Of a stretch of 64,000 nucleotides of DNA, positions 1 through 10,527 are shown piece after piece (position 1 is the first letter of the stretch; every line of letters starts with the position of its first letter). The notes beneath the pieces were generated by a model that was given only the letters and a program-made list of their open reading frames with translations, was not told the origin of the DNA and did no database searches. This DNA is from Neonectria sp. B-13. Taxonomy: Eukaryota > Ascomycota > Sordariomycetes > Hypocreales > Nectriaceae. The stretch lies in contig NOKP01000025.1 in the NCBI GenBank assembly GCA_002682825.1, positions 315,746 through 379,745 on the forward strand, given 5' to 3'. The position numbers were made by a program, and so were the translations under genes.

Positions 1-834
1 CGAGACTTCGCCATCGGAGATGTTGTTACCGAGAATAGACTCCAGGCGCAAGTCATCGCGCTGCAGCAGACCGTCATCAACGTCCTACAAGATGCCCTTT
101 ATCACGGCCGTCCGCTCGATGGCGCCGACATGGAAAAGCTCGTCGCTGCTTCAGACGCCGCGCGCGACGGTTCTCTCGGTGCTCTCCGCCAGCAGCGACA
201 GCGTCTGCTTATGGCCACGGAGGAGACACAATACCCACCGCAATCACAACTTGCACTTGGTTCTCCCAGGCGCGCCTCTACCATCGTTTCATCGCAATCG
301 CAACCGCAACTGGCACTCGGCCCTCCCAAACGCGCCTCTACCATCGTATCATCGCAATCGCAGCCGCAACTGGCACTCGCTCCCCCCAAGCGCGCCTCTA
401 CCATCGTCAAAACCGATCCTCTATTCTGTCGGTATAGTCTTGACCTGCAGTACGTCCCAAACAGACCGCTCGCCGCCAGTTTCGCTCCCGGGGGCGACTG
501 CCAATGTCCAGCCTGCGGGATACAACTAGCTGTCGAGTCGGACGACTGTTGGGCGATTGGGAAGCGCGCCTCGCGGTGGATCTCGGTGGAAGGATACAAG
601 AGGGAAATAGAGGAAGATGTCGAGTTCGTTGTCGACCAGCGCTTTGTCGTGAAGTGCCACACCGCGGATGGGGAGTATGCGTGTGTTCTCTGTAGCAGAT
701 ATCGCGATGGAGATGTTATCTGCGCAACTGCGGACGCATTGGTTAACCATGTGGGCCGAGCACATGATATTACTGAGTTAGAAAGGGAGCCAGACTTTCA
801 GGTGAGGTCTAGAGAATTGGAAAAAGGGTTTTAA
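1..834 (+). CDS. Conserved fungal hypothetical protein with zinc-finger-like motifs (3' part)
   Basis: The frame is open from base 1 to a TAA at 832-834, so the gene begins outside the window. The first 70 visible residues are helical and glutamine-rich. They are followed by three near-identical 20-residue repeats (bases 241-410) rich in Ser, Gln and Pro, each ending in an RASTIV segment. The C-terminal part has a CPAC pair and then a CVLC...NHVGRAH arrangement that looks like a C2H2-type zinc site. I recognise the overall pattern (helical part, LFCRYSLDLQY segment, APGGDC..CPAC, terminal C2H2) as a hypothetical family of Sordariomycetes that often occurs in several copies. No function is known to me. 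A nucleic-acid or protein-binding role is only a guess from the cysteines and histidines. Confidence 0.7.
   Translation, partial: RDFAIGDVVTENRLQAQVIALQQTVINVLQDALYHGRPLDGADMEKLVAASDAARDGSLGALRQQRQRLLMATEETQYPPQSQLALGSPRRASTIVSSQSQPQLALGPPKRASTIVSSQSQPQLALAPPKRASTIVKTDPLFCRYSLDLQYVPNRPLAASFAPGGDCQCPACGIQLAVESDDCWAIGKRASRWISVEGYKREIEEDVEFVVDQRFVVKCHTADGEYACVLCSRYRDGDVICATADALVNHVGRAHDITELEREPDFQVRSRELEKGF
241..410 (+). repeat. 60-bp in-frame tandem repeat, about 2.8 copies
   Basis: Three consecutive 60-bp units start at 241, 301 and 361; the third is cut off after about 50 bases. Units differ at only a few positions. Each encodes 20 residues, so copy-number change keeps the reading frame of the enclosing gene. 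Confidence 0.9.
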
Positions 835-1856
835 AGATCAGAAAATTCAAGCATATAGTAGTCTATCATGCCAAGCAAGAACCAAGACTTGGCTGCGCTA
901 GCAGTTGTATAATTGTGCACCATCTCCCGGCGAATCTTTAGACTGCTTGGCCTGCCCATCAGTTGATAAAATACTAGCAAGATCGCTCTGGTGAATCTCA
1001 GCCCAATAACTCAGATATTGACTGTAATCAGGACATGTTACATCTGAGACTCAGGATGTGGGATAAAAGCTCTGATTTCTAGCTAATTGGGGAGGTCATA
1101 AATACATCAATTTGATGGAAAGAAACAGGGTCATCGGAAAGAACGTAGTTCATTTCTGTAGGGATGAGGATGATCATGACGACGATGTCCCTGAAGATCC
1201 TGATGATCTTGTTGACTCTGAAAAGTGATGTCGATCCCAAAATGTGACACGTCAGTCACCCTTACCACAGCTTGATAGGTTGGACCCAAACCTCGGCCTT
1301 ACAGGCCACGCAACATGACATACCTCGAGAAAAAAAACTAGTTCTTCCTCAGAATAAGCTTCTAAAGAGAGACTTGTAATTAGGTAGCTTCATCCTCATA
1401 GGTGCTTCAAGCCGCAAAAGGTGGATGAGTCAAATTCAGACTTACTAGCCCTCATCTTGATAACAAATTCGTCTCATTATTCGATAAGGAGAGTGTAGAT
1501 TCATGTGGATGCTTGAACAGAAAGCTAGCGCAATTCTCTGGACAGCCACCATTGAGGGCAGGCAGACTATATTCTGTGGACAAAACGTAATAATAAGTGA
1601 AATTGGTGTACGCAGGAGTGGCACTTGGCCGAGAGAGACATTTTGGACTCCTTATCCTCAGAAACGATTACTGACCTAAGGCTCTGTGTTGTATCTTGCG
1701 AGACTGAAGGATGTAAGGTGTTGCCATGTCTGTTTAAAGTTCTGAGGTGGGCCTGCGCTGTAGAATACTATCGCATTGCTAGCTACGGCAAAGTGGAATG
1801 CACACTCCGCTGATGCGTAGTACAGCTGTGACTTATATGCCACAAATGTATAAACC
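835..1856. other. Intergenic stretch, nothing recognised
   Basis: Rather AT-rich sequence. Only short open frames without family resemblance are present, on either strand. Confidence 0.6.
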
Positions 1857-2560
1857 TTAACTGAGATCCATATTGTTGGGGAGGAGTCTAGTCAGCTCCG
1901 GTGATTTGATATGGTCAGTTGGCACGAATAGTAGCAAATGTTTATGTATTGGGGAAAAGAGTCCACTGGGCAAGTTCGAGGATGGACTAAAGACGGGACC
2001 AATGCCATGCTCCTGGAGGCAACCGACTGAGTCGAAGCGTAGTGATGCGAACTGGACTACGATTAATGCCATTTCGAGAGCGCCGCCTTCTGATGGCCGA
2101 GGGACAGACGATCCCAAATCGTGCAGGGGTAGCGTCCTAGGAGCCGTTCCAGAAGGGAATATAGAGCGCCGACAGCGTTGTCTGGGTTGAGATCTTGGTG
2201 ATAAACCTCGGGAACAGGAATACCGGCGTGGTTCTTCAGACACTGGAGCGTTGCGATTTTACTTTTTTCTGCTGGCTACAGTGGCAGCTGATGCGACGTG
2301 TGTGAAGCGTGCAATGCAACAGTTACCAGAGCCCGCGAGGCCCTGATAAGTGGTTTCGCTCTTCTCAAAGGAGGAGAAAGATCTCATGGTTGGCTTTCCT
2401 CGTCGGTTGCTCAACGCTTACGCGTTTAGAGTGAAGAGCTTCGGTTTCGCGGTTCAGAAGCTCTTCAATGTTCAGCTTCAGCCGAGATGGCTCATCCGAG
2501 TCATAGTCATCATCGGTGCTCGTACGGAGGACATGGCGTGTGTTGCGATGCGGTTAGAGA
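1857..2560 (-). pseudogene. Decayed aminoglycoside-phosphotransferase (APH) family gene
   Basis: Read on the minus strand, three frames together give an APH-type kinase fragment. About 2560-2370 encodes an acidic N-terminal part ending in a stop. About 2260-2065 encodes a block with IPVPEVY, DLNPDNAVGA, ERLLGR and TIWDRLSL, which is the usual N-lobe pattern of fungal APH proteins. A third frame, from about 2075 to the stop at 1857, continues with VQFASLRFDSVGCLQ. The shift near 2070 falls inside a motif that is normally continuous (KAALS...QLASLRF). No catalytic C-lobe (HxDxxxxN/DFG equivalents) follows, so the 3' half is missing. At least two frame breaks plus truncation make it non-functional. 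Confidence 0.7.
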
Positions 2561-3264
2561 CTCGGTTTATTGACAGCAGACTAAGGAGAAGGGATTCAAG
2601 GGACAGGCTCAGTTTTGAGGGTCTGAATACAAAGATCAGATGTCGAGAAGAGAGGTCGTTGAAACGAGGACAAGTAGGAGATCAAAAGAGCAGAATAAAG
2701 AACAAGGACAAAGAAAGCCGAAATTTCGAGAGTGGCCCTTTCATGGACTACGGCCATGTGGCTCCGCATTCCAGAAGGGAAAGACGCATGATACAGGTAA
2801 TTTGGTAACAATTGCATTTTTGCAGAAGTCCGATACAGGTCCGTGTACTTCGAACTGAGAGTAAGAGTTGCGCGTGAAGAGAAGGGAAACGCACCAAGCT
2901 CAAAGTGATTGGATTAGGATTTAGATAAACATTTTTGTATACACCCCTCCGACAAAAAGCTTAAGGTCAGCACGTTCTAAAGCGTTGTATCATGCCTAGA
3001 GAGAAACAAGAGCCGGCTGAGGTGGCAGTCGTATGCGACGCGCATAGGAGTCGTATTGAACGGCGTCAGGTAGACATACCTGGCTAAACTAGTCTACTGT
3101 TGAATATACGTAACCCCTGGTGTCTTATTTATGAGGCCTGGCGAAACCTGCAACTGTAAGGTGTAGTAGAACTTTGATATGAGCTCTTGGAGAGAACGTT
3201 GCCGCAGCCACAACACGTATTTGTAAAGCACTAGAAGAGTAGGCAGAGGTAATTCCACTTGATG
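2561..3264. other. Intergenic stretch, nothing recognised
   Basis: No coding frame with family resemblance. It may include the unrecognisable 5' end of the APH pseudogene. Confidence 0.5.
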
Positions 3265-4427
3265 CTACTCTTTCCGTTTCGTTTTATAGCACGTCTCATC
3301 TGTTTCTGTTCCTCTTTTGCGTTTCCGGCCATCTTCACTGCTTTTGTGTAGAACAGGGTTGCTTGTTTGAAGTCGATCTTCAAAATCCGAAGAACCACAA
3401 TCCTTGACAGGTCTGGATATTAGCACGCCACGTATTCGTTCCTTGAAGCTGGAATATGGCGCAAATGGAATCTTTTTGTGTCGAATGTCGACCCGAACCT
3501 CACCCTCGCAATCCGGCTGCGCAAACTTCCGAAGAAAGAGGGCTGGAATTTCGGCTTCATATAGATGGATAGCATCTCGATCAGAGTTGCAAGTTACGAG
3601 AAGTCGGGGCTTCATAAATTAGCTCTTGCACTCTCAAAACCACATCAGATAGACAGAAACAAACCGTGTAAAGCGACCTTTTCAGATAGTGCTCCTGCGT
3701 CTGCGCAATGGATATCAAGGTGGATACCGTGTACGGGTCTTCAGACCAATCCGTGGGCGTAATTGCTGCTAACTGAGAGCGGAACCTCGTTTGGCCAGCG
3801 GCATTGCCATGACCGTCTAGGCGCCGAAAAGCCTCCAATATATTACGGCGGCCCCTGCAAATGTCTGCATGGTCAATATAAGCTATTTGAGGAAGGCTGT
3901 TAGGGTTGTGACAGCCAGGCTCACAACGCGTGGAGAAGAGCAGACACCTGATATGATGTGCGCGTCGTCCAGCGTAGTAGAAGTTGAGAGTATCGCTGAG
4001 GGGGCTGAATTAGCCATGATGGAAAGGTTTGGGGGAAAATCATAAAAAGCACCTACATGCTCGCCGTGAAAGCACTTTCGGGATTCTGCAACAAGGTGGC
4101 CAGGGCGTACCCCTTCAATGGCGAATGGGTACTCCTGGCGAGTTGTCGGACTTCAATTGGTTCCTTTGAGTGACCCCGGGTATTGGGCACGTCAGGGCAG
4201 CTCCTTTCATGTTCTTTATCATCGCCTAGTCCAGGCGGTGCCGGCGGAGTGTTGTGCAACCTGATGGTCCCGGTTGGTTCAGGGTGGACGGATATGAAGT
4301 GGCAGTTCAGGAGGTGGAGATGACGCGAGGTCCAGCGTAGTGGGTCGACTAGTAGCCTCTCATGGGGATGAGCTCGAATGAGGCTATTGATTGAACTGGA
4401 GCAAGAGTTTGGATCCTGTCGCCGCAT
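3265..4427 (-). CDS. Conserved-type fungal hypothetical protein, three exons
   Basis: Proposed exons are 4427-4057, 4004-3665 and 3609-3265. The introns (4005-4056 and 3610-3664) have GT-AG ends and the phases add up to 351 residues. The middle exon encodes RRNILEAFRRLDG and the segment DWSEDPYTVSTLISIAQTQE. The last exon begins PRLLVTC and continues with HLYEAEI and the basic segment HKKIPFAPY. I recognise this order (ILEAF, YTV..SIAQ, RLLVT, YEAEI, RRRKIPYKPY-like) from unnamed proteins that are repeated in many filamentous fungi; their function is unknown. The tail is very basic (RKRKRGTE), perhaps a nuclear signal. The first exon is less certain, because only splice phase and an open frame support it. 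Confidence 0.6.
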
Positions 4428-4731
4428 GGCAATGCTTCTTAGGTGAGTGGTGGTTGCAGTGGGTATGACTGTGGTAGCCTGCGCGATCGTGTGTACCGAG
4501 ACCTTCGGGAAAATGTCGGCCTTTCTCCACTAGCACCCCAACTGTCTCTTCATATGTCGACCGAGACATGAAACGCTTCCAATTCTATCAGGATATCTAT
4601 TACCGTCAAACCAACAGTATTCAAATGAGATAAAGAGTTTCATAGATGGCCCGGATGGCGGTGATTCATGCTGCAGTGAGCACCGACTTATCCGGAAGTA
4701 TGGCGTCTCACTTGGCCAGACATTCTCAGCG
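4428..4731. other. Intergenic stretch between a minus-strand gene and a plus-strand pseudogene
   Basis: Head-to-head spacer of about 300 bp. No motif recognised. Confidence 0.5.
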
Positions 4732-5601
4732 ATGTCCCGCTTCCAGGATACCAACGCCCGTCCTGAAAAGGACAGTTTGGAAGGTGTTGAAAATGAGGAC
4801 AATGAGGACACCAGTGAGAAGAGATATAAGCGTCCTAGACGAAGCACTCTCCAGGGAGATTATGTGAACTCCAGCATGATACAAGTCGGTTCAAGCAGTC
4901 CTGCTGCCGAGGATGGCTCTCAGGGAGCGTCTTCTGTAGGGTTTGTCGACCTGGCTTCGCAGACACGACTTGCACCGCCCGAGGACGAGACTTTGCGCCT
5001 TTGCTGCCTGCGTGATTCGGCACATCTTGTACTATGCGCCACCTCAGGACTCTAACACACTGTCCATTGTGGTCGAATTTCGCGACGTCAAGCAAAGACT
5101 GAAGCATGGACACCAGGCCAAGCCTGCGGAGTTACAGCAGTTGATGATGGGAGCCTCTATCTTCGACAAGAGGGTGGTGCAATTCCTCGGATGTTAAAGA
5201 GCCGCGTGGCAACGCTGGAAGCCAAAAAGATATTTCAGTGCATTGAGGAAGGTCGACCAGTCATTTCCGACGGCTGCTTGGCTCAGATGACCTGCGAAGC
5301 GCTGGTAGCTAGATTGACTGATTACGTAGAAGGGTCAGATGAGAAGTATAGTATGCCCTCCCCTATGAAGCGTCTTTGTTAACGAGGGCCCAGTGTAATT
5401 GTCATCCACGCTACACAGCACTACATGTGCTTCCTTCAATTCGTGATCAGCTACCAGTATCTCGACGACCTTGAATCAGCTAAGCCCACTTCCTTTATGT
5501 ATGTCTACGTGACACAGGTTTTTGATCTCTGCACAAGTCGTGGGAAGGGAAATGTCGTTGCGAACCTTTGTGGTGTCATGGGTTGGGCGCAAGAATCCTA
5601 G
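4732..5601 (+). pseudogene. Frameshifted relic of a conserved fungal hypothetical gene
   Basis: The coding signal moves between frames. It runs from 4732 to about 5005 (PPEDETLRLC), shifts one frame for IRHILYYAPPQDSN...VVEFRD, and returns to the first frame near 5140 for DDGSLYLRQEGG and LEAKKIFQCIEEGRPVISD. It is then cut by TAA at 5380-5382. Beyond that stop the same frame resumes with VIHATQHYMCFLQF, VTQVFDL and VVANLCGVMGWAQ up to TAG at 5599. These blocks, in this order, match a fungal protein family I know only as hypothetical. Two single-base shifts and an internal stop cannot be spliced away with plausible introns, so I call it a pseudogene. Confidence 0.75.
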
Positions 5602-5857
5602 AGCACATACATGCATAAATTTGTTTTATGCTACAGTCTTCCCATCAGAACGTAGGAGCAGACCTGAGATGAGGGATGTAGTCTCATTCCCCTGGCCGGT
5701 TTATTTTTACGTTTATTTTCTGATTCTGTTTGCCTTTCGCTTGGACTGCCCACGATGAATCGGAAAGAAGTGGAAGAGCGGACCCTCTCTGAATTTCAAT
5801 TTTTTGTATTGATAGTTGATTGGGGATGCAAGGAATTTGCGTTTCACTCTCATATTC

Positions 5858-7501
5858 CTATAGGAGAATGCCACTGTTTTCCTCCCGGTAGCTACCGTCC
5901 TCCTGAGACTGAGCAGTAGCAAATATCTCCCGCACTTTGTTGGAGTACTCCTCCTGCTCTTCGATTTTAGAAGAGATGAAATCCGGGCTGCTTTGATCCC
6001 ACAACCGCATGAAAACGTGGTTGAACTCCTCCCGCGAGGCGCTGCTGAGCTTTGCGAACTTTGGGAGGATGTGATCCACGTATAGGCTGACTAAGATGCC
6101 AGGCCAGTCCATCGCCTGAGCATACCAGAAACCTCCAGTCGTCCAAGAAGTACGTATGATCTCGGTCAGGGTGTTAGCATCGTAGCCTGCCAGTTCCTCT
6201 TCTTCGAAGATTGCCATGAACTCTTTGTGCAGCGTGGTGTACTTGTCCAGGTGAACTTGGAAAATGAGCTGCTCCAGGCTGCGGCCGGAGAGCCAATCCG
6301 GCGGGCTCAGCATCTGGATGGGCCGCGCACATGCCCACTGGAGGTCGATTATGCTTGTGATGTGCCCGTCGTCGTCCACGAAGATGTTGCCAGGCTGAAG
6401 ATCAGTCAAGGAGAGGGCAAAGGGTCCTTGGCGAAACTTGCGATCGGTAAACTTGGGGAGAAGGGCTCGCATGGCCGTCAGCGCAGCCAGCTGTGCTTCG
6501 CCGTCGACTTCGTCGTGAACGGAGTTTGGTTGATGGCGAATGCGGTTATCCTGGCAAGCGATGAGGTCTAGGAGATAAGGCTCTACTGTGGTGTATGTGA
6601 GGTCCCGTGGGATGTTGGTCGGGATCTCGTGGTTCTCCAATTGATGGATGAGAGATGTGAGGGGGCGGTTCGTCAGAGTGAGAGCACCGTCATTGTCCAT
6701 TGTCCACGAGCCAATGCGGGGAAGTGGGAGCTTGGCAAGGCCGAGCATGATCTTGGAAAGATCGCGGAAGAGGTTGGCCCTTCGATCCGGGTCAGATCGG
6801 TGGTCCTCCCAAGTCTCGGAGAGGATCTGGCCTTTGTCTACGCGCTCAACGAGCAGGTACCCAAGATCAGGGAGGGCCTCGCGATGGTGTGGAACGTATG
6901 AGGATGGCGGGCCCCCAAGAAACAATGACAGAGCATAGCGGACGCCCCATACAAGACGGCGAAAGAAAGATTCATTCTGGATTGATGTGAACTGCACGGC
7001 GGGTCAGTAATTGACGTAGTCGAGTGGGAGATGGGGGCGTGATACCGATTGCACTCCTGGGAAGCCAAACCCAAGCAGGCGGGGAACAGGAACCGCAGGA
7101 CAGTTCTTCTGCAGCCAGAGGTATGTCGCAGCCTCGCATCGCAGCTTCTCGTCGAGGTTTCCCGGGTTAAAGTCTTCCCCGACCTTGTAGGGAAGGGGAA
7201 ATCGGATGAGGGCTTGTCGAGGGAGCTTCATGTGCTTGTTCTCGGCAATGTGGATGGGGATGCAGGCGTTGAAGCCACCGTGGATCCATTCTTCAGTCTC
7301 ACCCAGCGTAAAGTCGGACTGCGAGATGTTGAGATGCCGCGAGACAATCCCCCCAATCTCAGGGCGGCTCTCATCAAGACGGAACCAAAAGTCGACCTGC
7401 TTCTCAGGGTACGACAGTTCACGAAGGATATCGTCATCTTCGGCCAAGGCGTCTTCCAGGGAGATGGCTCCCTTGAGCAGCGGCAGAGTCGTCTCCTCCA
7501 T
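5858..7501 (-). CDS. APH-family (phosphotransferase enzyme) protein
   Basis: Two exons, 7501-7046 and 6991-5858, around a 54-bp intron (6992-7045; GTATCA donor, TACTGAC branch site, CAG acceptor) give 529 residues. The first exon has an N-lobe with ALIRFPLPYKVGE and VPVPRLLGFG. The second holds the catalytic loop LTDLQPGNIFVDDDG, where D349 stands for the catalytic Asp of the kinase-like fold, and IIDLQWA with D368 as the metal-binding Asp. The usual loop histidine is replaced by Thr (LTDLQ), which is common in fungal members. Such proteins are kinase-fold enzymes of unknown substrate; antibiotic resistance should not be assumed. Length is normal for the fungal group. An eroded relative lies at 1857-2560. 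Confidence 0.88.
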
Positions 7502-10500
7502 TGAAGCAAGCGCGCGCCGGGCCGTCGGGATGGCGGGGACAGTAGTAAGTACCGGTTTGTGACGTCACAGCGGCTGGGTCATGGGCCGAATGAAGGATTG
7601 TTCGCGTCCCAGGATATTGCGTGAGGTGGTCAAATTGGTATTGAGGAAGATAGGCACATCTTTAAGTTACTACTAAAATTAAGGGGGTTGGTAGGCAGAT
7701 CGGCTGTTGAAACACCCGGCAGTCTCCGATCCTTGAATTAACCGACCACCTGATTTGAGGGAGCCCCACACCGCGGACACCGCGCCAACGGAAGCTGCGG
7801 AACCATCGTCACTGCCGGAGTCCCGAAGCACTCCCGATGTGGGACTCGGAGGGATAGTGGCAGCAGGAGGAATGCGGAATAGAATTACTATGTATATCCT
7901 GGCTGCAGCCGCCTGCAGCCAGCTTTCGACTGATCTTTTGCTTTTGAACCGAGGTTCTGCTCAGACTGGCCTGATGGTATTGTCTCAACTCTCAAGTTAA
8001 ACGCCACATACGGTGAGCTGAGCTTTTTTTCTTTCATAATTGTTCTCCTTCGCTTTCCTTCTCACAATGCAACTACCAGTGAAGCGAGACACATATAATA
8101 GTGTGAGGGAGTAATACAAGAAGAGGAGTCTGATAAAACAGCCAGAACCGGTGACCACGGAGTACGCAAAGCCCACAAGAGCCCAGCTCAGAGATACTGC
8201 GTTGGTTGTTGAGGGGGCTTATCCTTTGTCTATGAGTCTTCTGCTCATTGTTCTTCTTATTTTGCAAGTCTTCGTCAGAAGAGGTCCCCCCATTTGAGTG
8301 AATCGAAACGTCCCCTTTAGCACATACAATCATATACACTAGAACACCGGATCCTATCAGGTGCTTGTTCGCTCGAGGATGTCCATTTTCTGTGACCGAC
8401 CTCGGTCGTGGCTTTTGGAGGCTCGTGAGCGAGGCAGCCAGCCAATGAAGAGCCAAGAAGAGAAAGCCATTAACAACAGTCTCACTGATAAAGAGATGCG
8501 CACGGGTCAGGCATGTAGTAATTTGAACGGGGAAACATAGGTAGGTAATTCATATGCATGGAAATTAGTCACATCTTTTACTTTGTTTCTCCACGCTTGA
8601 TACAAGACTGAGACGCTCATTGAAAAGCACAAAGAAGGTAGGCTGCTGACCGTTGGGTGGACCCGTTTTGTCACCTGACTTTCCTTACAACGGTGGGTCA
8701 CCTTCGGAGCCGAGGCGGCTCAAGACAACTCCAAGGCCTGATTCATTTTAGTTTTGACGACATGAGATTTTAAAATAGCTCAAGGCACTCCCCCGCTGCT
8801 GCCCTCCTAAGATAGAGACCTTCCTTACGCCTCCCCAGACGCGCCCAATGCTCATTCCCCGTGTTCTGCTTCAAACTTGAGAGTGCCATGAATTTCGTCG
8901 AGACCACCAACACGAGCCGCTGTGTGACGCTTTTTCTCAGCATACGGGATCAAACTCTGTGATGTAAAGAGTGTGGTCACCATTTTCTTAGGCTTTTTTT
9001 TGCCTTTTTACCTCTATTGCTCATGTTTGCTTTAGGTCCAAGCACGCTATGCGGTTCTTGTGACGTTTCTGGTGCCTATTCATGCCTAAGATATTCCCTA
9101 CCCTATATCCCAGCCCACGGTGTCATTATCGACACCAACTTCAACTAAAACTATTACAAGTAAAGTGAATCTGGAACAGTTAATACATTCACGGGCCGTT
9201 CTTGTAGAGCCTCAGGTATCAGTATGCGAGCTGAGGGTTGCCAAAATCACTAACACGAACAACTACGACTACCACGTCAACCCGGGACAGAACAATCTCC
9301 AAAATTCCAACAACTACCAATTGACAGCTTCATGAACTTGATACCGCGAGCTCCGGTAGTAGCAGGGAAGTAAGAGGGGGTAAGAGATGAAGTCCCACTC
9401 TCGTTTCAGAGATCTAGTTCTGGTAACCCACGCAACAATTCTCATCTCTTGTTGAAGTTCACAGTTTCTCAGAGCAGAAGAAAGCTCCTCTAATTATAAA
9501 CAAGAACGCAGAACCGCAGCTAAAATGGCGAGAATTAATCTTGCCTAGCATCAATGACATAGTTCCAAATTCAATCGGGTACTGACTGGCAGCACAATGT
9601 GCCAGGCCCAGTCATCCAACGGCATCTCACTAACAACCTGTAACACATCCTTTGCCTACCCGAGTCCTTTATCCTTCCAAAGTCACCACATTTTTGAACA
9701 CTTCCGAGGCCACGAATACCCCGAGAAATGTGCAAGGCTGATTGACCATTAACTAAACCATGTTGGCGAGCTGGTTGTGAGATTGCTCAACTGGAGCCGA
9801 TCGCTCTTCGTGTACCGGGACAGACGTAAAAGGATATATTGAAAGCGCTTTTGAGTCTAAAACAAAAGCGCTTGCAAGCAAGTAAAAGCAGGTAAATAAG
9901 TGCTACGAACTTCGGATAGTGACAAACCTGCTACGTGTATCTTGGATGTCTTTGGGCCAAGCTTAATTCAGAGACTTGAAGCTTACTAAGAAAACACATG
10001 CATAGAGAGCGAGGAGGGCGTGTAAGAAGTGATCAACAGTAATCTAGATTTCAAGAGATTGGTTAAAAAGCGCTGGAACGAGAAAGATACCTGTCGGAGA
10101 CAAGATCTGGTGAACAGTTTTGCCTTTGTTCAGTGAAGCCACCTCTGCCATGGATGGGCGCAAACCAGCGGTAAAACCTCAAGCGACGCTACTCAATCCT
10201 GCCTGTTAGTTGAATGCACCCAAGAGTGTGTAAGCATATTCCAACGAGAAGGCGAAGGTGTGGAAAGACTTCCGCAGGCAACTAAAAGCAGAGGCAAATA
10301 CAGAGTCAAATAGAAGATTAGTCTATTCAAAAACAAACTCCCACGATAAAGGCTTGGACGGGTCAATTGATAGGTTCTAGGTAAAAAACATGGGCATGCT
10401 GTGCCCGTGGTTGAACACATGACTGTAGACGAGGTTTGGGCTACGCATGGCCGCCTCAAGTAAAGTATCTAATACCAACAAGATACAAGGCGCCCTCCCA

Positions 10501-10527
10501 CAAGCCTCCATACAAGACCTGTAACGA
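7502..10527. other. 3-kb intergenic stretch without a supported gene
   Basis: Only short frames without family resemblance. One minus-strand frame near 8070-8480 starts with a hydrophobic segment but shows no continuing coding signal. Two copies of a GCGC-centred palindrome occur at 9842-9852 and 9864-9873. Confidence 0.6.
9842..9873. repeat. Paired AAAGCGCTTT palindromes
   Basis: AAAGCGCTTTT at 9842-9852 and AAAAGCGCTT at 9864-9873, 11 bases apart. Each is a near-perfect palindrome and the two are copies of one another. It could be a regulator site or chance. Confidence 0.4.

Noticed and set aside
5858..7501. Antibiotic-resistance gene reading of the APH-type protein
   Set aside because: Fungal members of this fold are numerous and mostly of unknown substrate; nothing in the sequence points to drug modification.
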